Shown piece by piece: positions 43,444 through 54,690 of a DNA stretch of 64,000 bases. The stretch's first letter is position 1. Every line of letters starts with the position of its first letter. The notes beneath the pieces are model-generated. The model ran no database searches and was not told the origin of the DNA. It saw only the letters and a list, made by a program, of their open reading frames with translations. The position numbers and the translations under genes were made by a program. Origin of the DNA: Isoetes taiwanensis (Eukaryota > Streptophyta > Lycopodiopsida > Isoetales > Isoetaceae); NCBI GenBank assembly GCA_021234155.1, contig JAJEKV010000052.1:1111933-1175932 (forward strand), given 5' to 3'.

Positions 43444-44890
43444 CTAATTATAATTCATGGCCGCATTGTGGCGTCTTGCCCTCTCCCCAAGATTAACCTC
43501 CACCTCCTCCCACTCCATGTGGGAGACTGCATCCTCAAGAGCAGAAAATAACCGCCCAAATTGCATCCTAAATAGCCGAACTGATGTTGCCATTGATTCT
43601 ACAAGAGTATTAATGTTCACAATAGAAGAGACCACATCCAAGGTTACCTGCACTCGTGCACCGTTCGGGAAAAAAACAACAGGAGATGGCATAGCATTGT
43701 ATATCACATCATGAATGCTAGGGCCAGGTGCAATGGGCCTACGAGGAGGGAAAGGAGAAGGCTCATCATCACTAATGTCAATCACCCCATTACCTGGTGC
43801 TGGCCGCACTCCCACAACTCCAACGGGGCTGCTCTGACCTGAGCTACGAGCTGAGCTTCCCACCAACAATAGCCCCACCATCCATGGCAGCCGGAGGCTG
43901 CCCGGCTGCAGCAGCCCCATTGCTTTGCTCTATCTCTAGCACAGGCATCAACAAGTAACTGTGAACAAATAAATAATGTCAAAACAAATGCAAAATATCT
44001 ACGAAGATGCTCCGTACACCAACTCAACCAATAGCCATTGTATGTAGTGTCCAAAGGAATGTAAGAAGTCCCAGGCTCATCAGGCATGGCCTTGGGCCTA
44101 TATTCATCGTCTTGCCCCTCAACAAAGTTCTCGTCCATGTCCCCAGACGTCCCAGCCTCATCCCAACTGCTTGCGTCCTTTGCCAAGCCTTTGAATAGGC
44201 TCCATCTCGGCTAGAATCCCATACAACACACAACAGACATCACTAGGCAATGCAATCCTGGGGTTTAAGGTAAGGTGTCAGGCAGCCTTCATCCTATCCT
44301 CGGATATGAATGTCGTGTTCGAAGGGAGGATCCAACTGGTTGACAGGATGAACTTGCCAGTTCTAAGCATTCTGGTAATTCTGTAAACAAGGCTAGCTGT
44401 GAGCTCCCTCCCTCTGTGATAATTCACGAAGTGAAGAGCCCTTCCTAATATGTTTATGTTATCAAGCCCTTCACGTCTCCCGCATCGTTAAGCAAATACA
44501 GATCTTTGCCCATCTCTAATTGCCTCTCAGAAACATTCTCGGATCCTAAAATGTGGCTTACCCATATCCTTCGTGCAATAGCCAATGAGCCCCTCAAAGC
44601 AATGCAGTCTGGTATTCTTGAGTGCTTGCAAACAAGATCAACACCAACGTGTTTCCTAGCTCCCCTGCCAAACCTCTTCTTCATGGCCAGATTGACCGCT
44701 CTAAGAAGCATGTCAAAGAGTTCTCTAGGTGCATCCATTCCAGCCACACCCAGTGTCACATTCACATCCAACAACCCAATTCCCTCATCATCCAACACCG
44801 TGGCTACCTCCAACCATAGCAGATTTAGCAGAGGATGAGGCTGGCTGGGCATGTCTGGCAGGTCGCCCTTTCCTGGCTTCCCTCCTCATA
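43444..44890 (-). pseudogene. Decayed protein-coding cluster, family not identified
   Basis: Several minus-strand frames follow one another: 44852-44454 (contains FDMLLRAVNLAMKKRFGRG and ARRIWVSHILGSENVS), then in a shifted frame to about 44275 (ILGRALHFVNYHRGREL, SWILPSNTTFISEDRM), 44186-43990 (acidic, WDEAGTSGDMDENFVEGQ), and 43920-43444 (NGVIDISDDEPSPF, FFPNGARVQVTLDVVSSIV). The shifts between frames near 44468 and 43850, plus an internal TGA, point to indels in a once continuous gene. The LPSNTTFISEDRMKAA stretch vaguely recalls plant transposon-encoded proteins. I cannot assign a function. Confidence 0.4.
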
Positions 44891-45659
44891 GCATTAAGGT
44901 TGCAACACATCGCAAATAGACAAGCTAAAAACACAGAGGCAAAGAGGCTCACCTGATGGGTTCGGCAGCACCAGAGTCGAAGAAGATAATTTATAGAATG
45001 CCAAAATCGGCTTGCAATCCAGATTGGCCATGCCAAAAAAAAAAGCATGGGCCAGCTTCTATTCACAGAGCTCGCATCGAACCATGGAGGCACCATGCCC
45101 GACCCGTCCGAACCAGTTCCCAGAATACAGGAAAATGAAAGATTCTTTTTGCCCTAAAAACATACCTACTTTCATACAATACATTCCCTAAACATTCCAA
45201 ATCTTATGTAACAAAACTACGATTTGTGCAACTAGCCAACTATATTCGAGTACGCTGCGTTGATGCTACTTCAAACTTTTGCTAATGATTTAAAATTTGT
45301 TTGCCCACGTGCATTATACACTATCTCAAATTCACTTTCATGCTTCCCAAAAAGTTTGAGTGCGCATTTTGTTAATGTTATTGGATTTACTTGTACGACT
45401 TGATACTCATTATCTTAATGCTATTTAAAACGTTGTCAAACGACTTGAAATTTATTTTCCTACGAGCATTACATACTATCCCAAATTCACGTTCATTCTT
45501 CCCAAAAGGGATAAGCCATTCGTACTTTGTTTCATATAATATTATTCACTCTTATAAGAAGCCTATTATGCCCAACGAAAAAAACCACAAAAAGGTTACA
45601 CTCCATTGCTCCCTATCAAGCTCCTTATTCTGTTCTTCAGGTTCCTTTAAATGGTCGAC
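44891..45659. repeat. Spacer with a diverged ~155 bp tandem duplication
   Basis: Segments at about 45263-45355 and 45418-45510 share order and wording (GCATTAxACACTATC-CAAATTCAC, then TTCCCAAAAG). No coding potential recognised. Confidence 0.5.
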
Positions 45660-46499
45660 GTAAATCTTATGAACCTGAAGTGCCAGCTTCATTCTTGGGG
45701 GGCAACCTCATGCATGTAACTGGCAAATATATAACACCCTGTACAAATTTTTCTTTATTTATTTCCTTCATCCTTTTGGCGATCTTGTCCACCTTCTTTT
45801 CCTTTATGGCAACAACTGGGGCATTTCCTTTGCCTTTTCTTTTCTTGGAGCTTTTCTCTGGAACTTCTACCGTTTCTAACTGCTGCACTTTTCCTTTTTT
45901 TTAGTACTTTTGCTGCAATTGTGGATCTTGGCCTGCTAAGTTTCAGTTGCTGCTCTTCTAATTCCTCTGAACTTCCTTCTTCTTTATCTTGACTAGAAGT
46001 AGCAACAATGGGGCTTCGTTCTCCTTCTTCCTCATGCTCGGACTCACTGATTGTAAAGTCCTCGATGTAACTCGAACAAATTCTTCCTATGATGCAGCTA
46101 GGCTTTGTTTATTTCTGTAATGCACTATATACTTGTAGATGATCTGGTTGCACACTAATATTTTAAAAAAATGCAATGTCAACTACTATAAAGCCTTGTG
46201 ATGTCTTGAACGATAGACTCATTACTTATCCATCCTGACCGGCAACCTCAGAAACTTCCTTAATGGTGCCCAGATTCACGAACTCGCTATCATCATAACG
46301 CTTTTGGCCAACGCTTTTGCAAACGTGCATGAAATTTAGGGTAGTGTATTTTCCTCTTGCTCCCCTTGTGATAAACCATTGGGGTTGAAAATTTTGATAA
46401 ACTGCAGGCTCGGCAGTGTCCTGCAACCTCCCTTGTGGGTGAGGTCTTTTTACAATCTTCAATGCTTTCTTTGGAGCTTTCTTTGTTGCATCTTGCCTA
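45660..46499 (-). pseudogene. Partial relative of the methyltransferase N-terminal region
   Basis: From an acceptor-like CCATAG at about 46500, the minus strand reads ATKKAPKKALKIVKRPHPQG and then QPQWFITRGARGKYTTL, down to DDSEFVNLGTI, ending in a stop at 46226. The pattern QWF-[IL]-[ST]-RG-K-L-DD-F-G-I parallels the first recognised exon of the ParB-methyltransferase gene (HQWFLSRGFQDKHPHSLF, KKDDFYVPGRI). Further on, about 46080-45667, acidic (SESEHEEEGERS) then lysine-rich (KKRKGKGNAPVV) frames mirror the acidic/basic linker of that gene, but with a frameshift. No ParB or methyltransferase domain follows. It appears to be a truncated, decaying paralogous fragment. Confidence 0.45.
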
Positions 46500-46726
46500 T
46501 GGAAAAGTTATTGTTAAAAGTGTAAAAAGAGACAAAACAAACACTACAACGTATTTTGGAATAAAATATGCGAAAAAGTAAGCGTAAACTAGGCAAAAAT
46601 CTGTGGATGTGAACAAGAATATGTCTGGCAAGCAAGTTTTTTTATGCAAAAAATATCAACAAAAAAGGTACTTTTAGGTCACAATTAGCTTTCTTTTAAC
46701 GCTAAAATCTTTCAAAATACCGAATT

Positions 46727-47052
46727 TGTATTCTCGAATACACATTTGTTAATCTCGAAGGACAAATGTGTATTCTAGAATACATATGTGTATTCTAGAA
46801 TACACTTTTACTTTTATCAAAAGGCAAAGTGTATTCCGGAATACACTCTGGCTTTTTTTTTTAAGCAAAGTGTATTCTGGAATACACATTTGCCTTTCGC
46901 AAAAGCAAAAGTATATTCCAGAATACACATTTGCCTTTCCCAAAAGCAAAAGTGTCTTCTGGAATACATTACTGCCTTTTGAAGAAAACAAAAGCATATT
47001 CCAGAATACGCTTTTGCTGTCTAAGAATAACGAAAGTGTATCCGGAATAAAC
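46727..47052. repeat. 41 bp tandem array with palindromic core
   Basis: Cores resembling GTGTATTCTGGAATACAC (18 bp, palindromic) start at 46727, 46768, 46788, 46829, 46870, 46911, 46952, 46994 and 47036. The last six intervals are 41, 41, 41, 41, 42 and 42 bp. The spacers (for example TTTGCCTTTCGCAAAAGCAA) are themselves nearly palindromic. Because of this symmetry both strands encode similar repetitive peptides. This is a minisatellite and not a CRISPR array: the host is a plant, and spacers are related to each other. Confidence 0.9.
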
Positions 47053-48480
47053 ATTCGACTAATGCAATGCTGTAAAGACGTACACTGTACTTTTTTCACT
47101 TACCTTTCATGATTATCTCGATGCGAACCGGAATACGGCTTCTACAAATAGAATCGAGGACGCTGGTTTAGACGATTAGAGTCGCAAAACTAGAATACAC
47201 AAGTGAGGGTGCTGAAACCTCCTTTTAAAGGTTGCCATGGTTCCTTCAGTACGTCTATGTGAAGTGGAATACGAGTTGTCCTCCATCCTCGCGTGGCTGG
47301 AGCAAGCTCCTGAAATGATTAGATTGGCAGGATGTGTTTCAAATTTCTGAGTTTGTTGCTGATTCTTTGTGACGTAACTGGTGCTTCCTCAATGGGGACG
47401 TAAGAGAGGCTTATGTGTCTAGTGTGAGAAACTTATCCTGGCAACTTCTGGACAACTCATGCTATCATGCTATCAGGTGGTACTACTTTGGGGGCATCCA
47501 ATTTGATCCATATGAGGTTTTATATAGTATCAGGTCCGCCTTGCACTTCTATGTAGCTAGTTTAATTCCTGTTCTACAATGATATGTGAGCTAAAGATTT
47601 GATGGGCTTTGGGCGCACACGAAGTTCTGCTTATCTTGCGACTGATGGGTCTTTGTGTGATAGTAATTGTTATCTATATGGAAGAGGTATTGAGGAAGTT
47701 GATGTCTATGCTAGGTCTTGAGTGGGTCATCTAAGTATGTCCACATTTCATGTGCTTATTCTAAAGCAATTCCTTAGATGGGTTCCAGTTAGGCCCATGA
47801 TCTTCTATCCCAGCTAGAAGAAGCTTTTGTACATGCATTGTAAACAGTGGTATGTGGCGGGCTATATGTCTTTAAAAGAAAAGAGGCTTCTATTGTACAT
47901 ATGCTTGGCACTAGCAGGGGACAAGCCTGCTGGAGTTAGATGCAGATGGACTAGACTTGGTTCTTAATTCCAATGCAGGTGTTTGTGGTGGTAGCTAGGT
48001 AGTATTCTTCTATTAGTCATCACCTGAATAGTTGAAACTTTCGGAGGGAGGATCTTCATGGGAATTTTATCTCTAGGTGTAGTAGCGGAGTGGAATCCTT
48101 GCATAGCATTGTTGGTCGTGGCAACTTACATGAGCAAGTTTTAATTGATTTTCTCGGGGCCAGCTTTCTTTTGAGGTTAGTGGGGCATGATGGTGGTCCC
48201 ATAAGTAGTTGATTGTAGGAAATTGAGGAGTTATCTTCCATAGTACTTGGACGTTGGGAAGAGGCTGTGGCCGCTGTAGTACTTTTTTGGAAAAGCAGTG
48301 GCCCCTATAGTACTAATGAGCAAGGAAGAGGTTTAGAGAGCTCCTACAAAGTACTGCTTTACCTGGTTGTGTTCTTACTATGCTCTTCACTATTCGGGTG
48401 AATAAGGGCTTTGTACCATTTATATATCAATAAAAAATAATAAAAATCTTACCCTAAAAAAAAAAAACAAGAAAAAAAGA
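47053..48480. other. Spacer ending in an A-rich, retroposon-like tail
   Basis: No protein recognised. The final part (about 48400-48480), with AATAAGGGCTTTGTACC, ATATATCAATAAAAAATAAT and a run of 12 A, resembles the 3' end of a poly(A) retroelement lying on the plus strand. No target duplication was found, so this stays tentative. Confidence 0.35.
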
Positions 48481-50480
48481 ATGAATGTAGATATTGATGA
48501 TAATAACAAAGATGAAGAAGTATCACGAAGTAGTCCAACAAAAGAAGAAGCTCCAATTCGTGAAGATGAGCTGCCATCAAGGAAAAAGAGAATTATGGAA
48601 GTAGAGAAACTAAAGCAGACTATTGGAGTTGACAGTAATCAATATGGAAGAGATGAGCACAAAAAAAGCAAACGTTTTGAAACAAAAAAGAACGATTAAT
48701 ATTGAGAGCCTAGTAGGAGTTGTGAATACAGGCATATATATTCCACTAACATATAATCAAGCAATATCAACGCTTAATGGAGAAAATTGGAAAAAGGGAA
48801 TGGAGGATGAGATAGAATCCTTCATTAGAACAGGGACATACACATGTGTAGAAAGGCCGAAAAATAAGAACATAGTTGGGAACAAATGGATCTATAAGCT
48901 GAAAACTGGGCCAGATGACGTGTCAAAAAAATACAAGCCAAGGTTCATAGCTCAAGGATTTTTGCAGATAAAAGGGCTTGATTACAGCAAAACATTTTCA
49001 CCAATTGGAAAAATGGCTACCATACGATTGGTGTTAGCACTAGCAAATATGCATGATCTCGAGTTAACATCATATGGATGTAGTTATGGCATTTCTCAAT
49101 GCATTTCTACGTGAACCAACTAGAAAGGTTTAAACAGGGCTCAAATATGTTTTGGGGGCTAAAAAAAGGTTGTATATGGACTGAAACAGTCTCGGAGAGA
49201 ATGGAACAAATGCATGGATAATTTCCTTAAAAGACAAGGTTTTATAAAGCTGAAGAATGATGGAAACTAGTATGTTTTGAGACAGGAAGATAAATATTGC
49301 ATTATAGCAGTCTATGCAGACGATTGCTTAATGGCAAGTAATGATATAATGATCCTAAATGAATGCAAAGCTATTCTACAAAGCAGATTTAAGACGGTAG
49401 ATTTGGGAGAGTTAAAGAATATTTTGGGAATAGACGTAACAAGAAACAGATCAAAGAAGCTGCTAACTCTTACCCAAACACAATATATTGATAGCATCTT
49501 AAGGAAATTCAAGATGCTGAACTGTAAAGCTGTGAATACACCTATAGTACCGGGGTACAACGGTTGTTGTATAATGAAGAATCAGATAATTTGGAAGGCA
49601 TGCCATAAGAGAGCTAATTAGAAGCCTAATATATCTGTAACGCTCCTAACCGACATGCCCGTAACCAACTGGGCAAAACCATCTAGATGTTTATGAGTAG
49701 TCGCTTCTACCCATTTATGCCGGTGTCTCAGGAATGCGACACCAAGATCCACTCGAGCGGTCTCCATGGGTCCGTTACAATCTCTCCCACTAGAATTATG
49801 CTCGTCCTCAAGCATCACAAACCATAGACCACACCATCCATGGTGTCCAAGACCAAGTCATGACCTACCGTCCAACGATATTCCAGGTCATACTTGCCCC
49901 CATGGAGACTTGAACTCGAGCCCTGCTCTGATACCAAATGTAACGTTCCTAATCGACATGCCCTTAACCAACTGGGCAAAACCGTCTAGACGTCTATGAG
50001 TACTCGCTTCTACCCATTTATGCCAGTGTCTCGGGAACGCGACACCAAGATCCACTCGAGCGGTCTCCATGGGTCCGTTACAATATCTGGCCAATAATAC
50101 AAGGCCAGATATAGCATTTGCTGTAAGTATTATAAGTAGATTTCTAATAGTCCAAAAAGGTGCATTGGCTAACAACAAAATATATCTTAAGATCCCTAAA
50201 AGATTGGACACACCATGAGTGAAAGAAAATTAGAATCAGTTGCAGACTTAGATTGGGCTGGTGATTTAGCAACTAGAAAATGTACGTCTAGTTTTGCCAT
50301 GATGTTTGGACATGTCGCCATTTCATGGAAAAGTAAAAAACAAGCTTCAGTAGCCTTATCCACTGTAGAAGTTGAATATGCAGCTTGTTACTTAGCAACA
50401 AAAGAAGTTGTATAAGTTACGAAGATTGTAAGGGAAATTAAAGGAGGATCAAAAGAAACCAACCGTACTATATTGTGACA
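48481..50480 (+). pseudogene. Decayed Copia pol fragment (RT-RNase H), interrupted by a TRIM
   Basis: The plus strand reads ENWKKGMEDEIESFIRTGTY, NKWIYKLKTG, RFIAQGFLQIKGLDYSKTF (48623-49114), MAFLNAFL in a shifted frame, VYADDCLMAS (49277 onward, YADD in place of YVDD), then VADLDWAGDLATRK, ISWKSKKQ and LSTVEVEYAA (50215-50415), and finally YCDNMS near 50480. Several frameshifts and stops are present, for example the TAG before YVLRQED. A 447 bp TRIM splits RT from RNase H. Coding similarity ends abruptly at about 50485. No LTRs were identified. Confidence 0.88.
49636..50082 (-). mobile_element. TRIM (terminal-repeat retrotransposon in miniature), complete
   Basis: This is 447 bp with two 144 bp LTRs (49636-49779 and 49939-50082) beginning TGTAAC and ending GTTACA, a 159 bp internal domain and no coding capacity. 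It is flanked by ATATC at 49631-49635 and 50083-50087. On the minus strand, TGGTATCAGAGC (49925-49936) sits two bases from the 5' LTR as a tRNA-Met primer site, and GTGGGAGAGA precedes the 3' LTR as a polypurine tract. The LTRs differ at about ten positions (roughly 93% identity), so it is older than the large Copia. It must rely on enzymes from another element. Confidence 0.92.
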
Positions 50481-50487
50481 ATATGAG

Positions 50488-51420
50488 TTGTAACATCGAG
50501 ATAAGAACTCCAGACCCTAAGGGGGGCTCTAACCCTCTTTCCATTCCGGACATTCCCAACTAGCGGGAGGAGCTCGTTGGTGCTAGTTGACCTAGACCCT
50601 CACATGGCACTTCTGCACAGCTTGTGGAAATCCCCCGGTTGGTCCATGAAGATCACATGTGGGCTTGGCTAGGGAGCATACTAGCATACTAACAATGTAT
50701 GCTAATCCTTTGGCTAAGCTTCTAACTACAAGATCCTTTCCATGAGATGCATAAGTGGAGCTTTCAAGAGTATCATCATACATCTAGATCATCCATCCAA
50801 AGAGAACATACACCTGGAACATCTATATAATCTAAGACTTCATTCTGATTGACCTGCAGACCAAGCTAGTAAAGCACCGGGGTAAAGCACTAACACGAAG
50901 GTGCCACGTGCTTCGTGCTTGGCGACTATGGCGAGGCTTGAGTTGTTAAGGTGACGCATGCCACATGGCAATTTTTCTTTACCTGAAAAGAGACCAAGAA
51001 CAGATGAAGAACAGAAGCGACGCCCAGCGACTGCTTCAACGGATCTACCCTGCATTCAGACATCTTTATCCTTCATTCAGAGTTTTTTACCCCGCATTCA
51101 GAAATTTTTACCCCGCATTCAGCTGCAGAACAAAGCCCAAATGATCCTTTCCGTTATGCCAAAGGCCCCTTGGGCTGTTTTCTGGCCTGTAAAGGGGGCC
51201 ACCGCGCATCAGCCCCCTTTCCAGGCCAGAAAACAGCCCAAGGGGCCTTTCCCTTATACTTATGGGGTGTCCACCTCGGTCCATGGGCCGGAAGTAGTGA
51301 CGTAACATCCCGTGTTGTACGTGTAATATTTTACAACCATGGGGAGTGTTACACTCTCCCATCTTTAAAGAAAGCGGAGACCATTCTCAACGTAATCACA
51401 ATTAATCTAACATAATTAAC
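50488..51420. other. Unassigned segment after the Copia remnant, with hairpin
   Basis: Copia similarity stops at 50485 and is followed by TGTAACATCG, an LTR-like start. The nearest matching end, GTGTTACA at 51346-51353, lacks a flanking target duplication. The region includes four loose copies of a CATTCAG-containing ~25 bp repeat (51052-51122) and the hairpin at 51161-51250. No gene recognised. Confidence 0.4.
51161..51250. repeat. 39 bp near-perfect hairpin, 12 bp loop
   Basis: Arms at 51161-51199 and 51212-51250 start AAAGGCCCCTTGGGCTG and pair with one mismatch (T versus G near the loop). It is GC-rich compared with its surroundings. It could fold as a single-strand hairpin in RNA. Confidence 0.93.
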
Positions 51421-54074
51421 TATGTTTGAAGTACAAAGTACCTCTTAATATAGATAAGAACAAGTTTCACCTTAAATGTTTAAGCAGCTCACACATTTTA
51501 CTTTCATCACACGTGATGAAGTGCTCGCTATCCATTTACAATTTGGTCTTACGAGGTCAATGCTCCTAGAATCTATTCTAACATAAAATGTTATGAAAAC
51601 TAGAGCTAATTGCCTATCCAATCATAAGACATTCTATGGTATATGATCTAGAAACGCAAAGTGTGGAAGACTTTGAAATTCACTAAGTTTCATCAACAGA
51701 GTTTATCCTAACACTAGCATGTGGCCGACTTGCCAGGTTGCCTCCTTCTTGATCTTTTAGCTTATGCTAGCCCATTACATTTGTAAATGCTTTTTACAAA
51801 TTTTTGGTTGGTAAAAATAGATGAAGGAGAGAAGCGCTAGGGAGAGAATGTCAAAATTGTTTCCGCACACCTAACTTGAGCTATAGAGGTCCGATTCAGA
51901 TGATCTTGGATCTTTGGAAAGCTTATATAGGAAGCTTTCCATTGGCATATGATCTGACCCAGATCTATTAAGATAGGTACCTACTTTTTGTACTTTTTCA
52001 GTCCGGATACCTTTTTGCAAAGTGCAGATTTGATGGTAATATGCTTTTTATCTTAACTTTTGAATCCAGACTTTTTTTGTGGTTTTGTATTGCTTTGAAA
52101 AGCTCTCTTTGGAGAAGTATAATATGCTCATATTTGGTTAGGTTTTCTGAGTCAAAACAACAAATTTTCGAGCAGATTTGTTAGGGTTTCACACCTGCTT
52201 AAAACATGATATGCACAACAACAGATCATACTCCCTGTTTAGCTGATCATTCTGGTCATGTCTTTTGTCATGTATCATTGTAGTGTAGCAAGCTTTTATG
52301 AAGATATTGAAGAGATGATGTTATCGTGGCCATGTTTTGTATCGGAAAAAAAAAAATTGAAACTTTTTGTTTTGGTGTGTTATGGAATTTGTGCTATATT
52401 TGATGGTTTATATGTTATTTAGGAACCTGCCAATGCTTTTGGAATTTTTATTTCTTTTCAAACATTAAAACACATCTCCCATAACACGTCAAAACAAAGA
52501 AAGCAATAGCTTAATAATGAGTCTTCCTTAGCAAGGAATTTAACCTCACTATTGAAAATAATTGCTTGTGTTCTTGTAAATTCCTTATTCTTGGCATTTG
52601 ATTTTTCAATCACATTTCTAAGGTGACATTCTCACTTAGGGTCCTACTAATGAAATCCCCCAGTATTGACAATCTGAACGAAGATGGACTTACGCCTATA
52701 TGAACAGTAGCAAAGGGCTTGCTAATTAGCGTTAAGCAAGTAGATTTTATCATATACATAGCATTATATTCTCCAAATGAGATTATAACAAGATACAAAG
52801 TCCATATATTATTTGTTCAAAATTTGTAGTTATTACAAAAGTAACTTAAAAGAAGTTATATAAATGTATCTACTATTTTGACTTCATAATTAAAAGAGGC
52901 TAATGTTTCCTTTCTAGCTCAAGATGGTGGGATTCCTACTTCATAGTTGCACCACTTGTGGATGAGTCATTAATGCTGAGATGCTCTATGGTAATGTTTG
53001 GTATGTCATGGTTGTCGTACTCCTTGTTATCTTCGAATAACCAAATTGGGCAATCAAGGATTAGATCTAATGTTCTTTGTCTTGAAGAACATATTTAAGG
53101 AAGATTCCATTGTTGGGTCCTTTGGCATTTAAGTTCCTTGCCCTTTGCCTCTTTTGTTGATGTCATCATTGTCGTTATACCTTTCCTTTCCTTTCCTTTC
53201 CTTTCGTTTACTTTCTATCAATTCTTCGTTTACTTTCTATCAATTCTTGGCCTCATGTTGTCATGCTTGCTTGTCCCTCTTGGGTGAACTCAATGGTGAG
53301 GGTGAACACATTCTTGCTATTGATGTAGTCAAGGGTGAGCGAGAGCTTCTTCTATATTTTCTCTTCCTGTCTATGGATGTTGTTTGAATGGCTCTTTCTT
53401 GCCTAATGGTCTTTGAGATCAAAGCTTGAAGTTTTTTGGGCATCATGGAAACTGTCATTGGAACTGGCACAGCAGTTGTGATACCCTAGTCATTGTTGAT
53501 GTCCTTCATTATGGAGTTGAAAAATGCACTCTTTTAAGATAACATATATAATAATTACAGGTTCAGGCATACAATCATGTCACGAAGAAATGATTTCATG
53601 TACCTGAATTTTAACTTCATATAAAATATGCATAGAAGATGTCTCAATGAAGTGATTCCTAGGAATATCCAACAAGCTCGTTTTGTGGGATAGCGATAAT
53701 ATGATCTGTGGATAGATAGAAGCCTAGATGTTAAATTGTTCTTACTAGAACAATCTAAAAGAAGTATGGTTTAGTTTTAGATACTAAAAATGTACTTTAT
53801 TTGATTCATCTGAGTTGAATTGGTTTCCCAGATAATGAAGAGGATCTCAATCTTGAGATTATGAGTTCCATGTAGTTCCTATTCTGATTAGATAGCAATG
53901 ATCACTTGGATTGGACCACGCATCTAGGTAAGTAGAGGGTGGTCCATCGTCTAATTGAATGGAGCCTAATGAGGATGAAATTGACCTGTAATCTTCTTGG
54001 GCCAACTGGAGGATTATCACAAGATGTGTAGAAGCGCAATGCGAAGTCTAGTCCAACTAGCACTGACGACTCTA
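51421..54074. other. AT-rich spacer, no gene seen
   Basis: No coding segment recognised. It contains a (CTTTC)5 run at 53181-53205 and a nearby short duplication (CGTTTACTTTCTATCAATTC twice, about 53205-53247). Confidence 0.5.
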
Positions 54075-54075
54075 G

Positions 54076-54690
54076 CTAGTTGGGAATGTCTGGAAGCAAT
54101 GAAAGGTTAAAGTCCCCCTCAGGAACTGGAGTCATTATCTTTATAAGAGATAGAATGGTCTCTAGCCAACAGTCACACGCTTGGTAATACTGTTTCCAAA
54201 GTGTGTTCTTATGGAACTCTACACCAAGATACCTGTAGCTATCTACAACTTCAATTTCGTGGCTATCATAGTGCAAAGTTGGAACAATATGCCAAGAAGA
54301 TCGAACTACCAAGAGCTTGGTCTTTTGGAGATTAACAAGTAGGCCTATGTTCTCACAAAAATTGTATAGATCATGTAAGTGTTGTTGCATACTAGCAGCG
54401 GTATGTGCTATAAGCGAAACATCATCAGCATACATAAGTTGCTTGATGATATAGTGTGCTAAAAATGGGCCTCCGCCACCATGGTGATCAAGTCATTCTT
54501 CTTATTGATCAATGTACAAGCCAAAGAGTGTAGGACATAAAGGGCAACCCTGTCGTACTCCAATATTGCTAGTGATCTGGGTACCCGATGCTAGAAACTT
54601 AGCAAAGACCCTTTCATAGAGCCCCGAGATTCAGTATCCAAACTCTCTTCTTAAGGTAGTATCTATCAATAAGATGGGGCATGCATTGGC
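54076..54690 (-). pseudogene. LINE reverse transcriptase remnant
   Basis: The minus strand reads GLYERVFAKFLASGTQITSN, GVRQGCPLCPTLFGLYID, then two stops, then YADDVSLIAHTA, NLQKTKLLVV and YRYLGVEFHKN. These are RT palm and fingers motifs (RQGCPLSP and YADD) of a plant LINE ORF2. Stops after LYID, and the absence of flanking endonuclease or 3' end, mark it as a dead internal fragment. It is in a different part of ORF2 from the LINE at 12.4-13.8 kb. Confidence 0.9.

Noticed and set aside
46727-47052. CRISPR array
   Set aside because: Repeats are palindromic tandem units, spacers are related to one another, and the context is a plant nuclear genome.
50489-51353. Second LTR element from TGTAACATCG to GTGTTACA
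   Set aside because: The flanking five bases do not match (TGAGT versus CTCTC) and no primer site or second LTR was seen.
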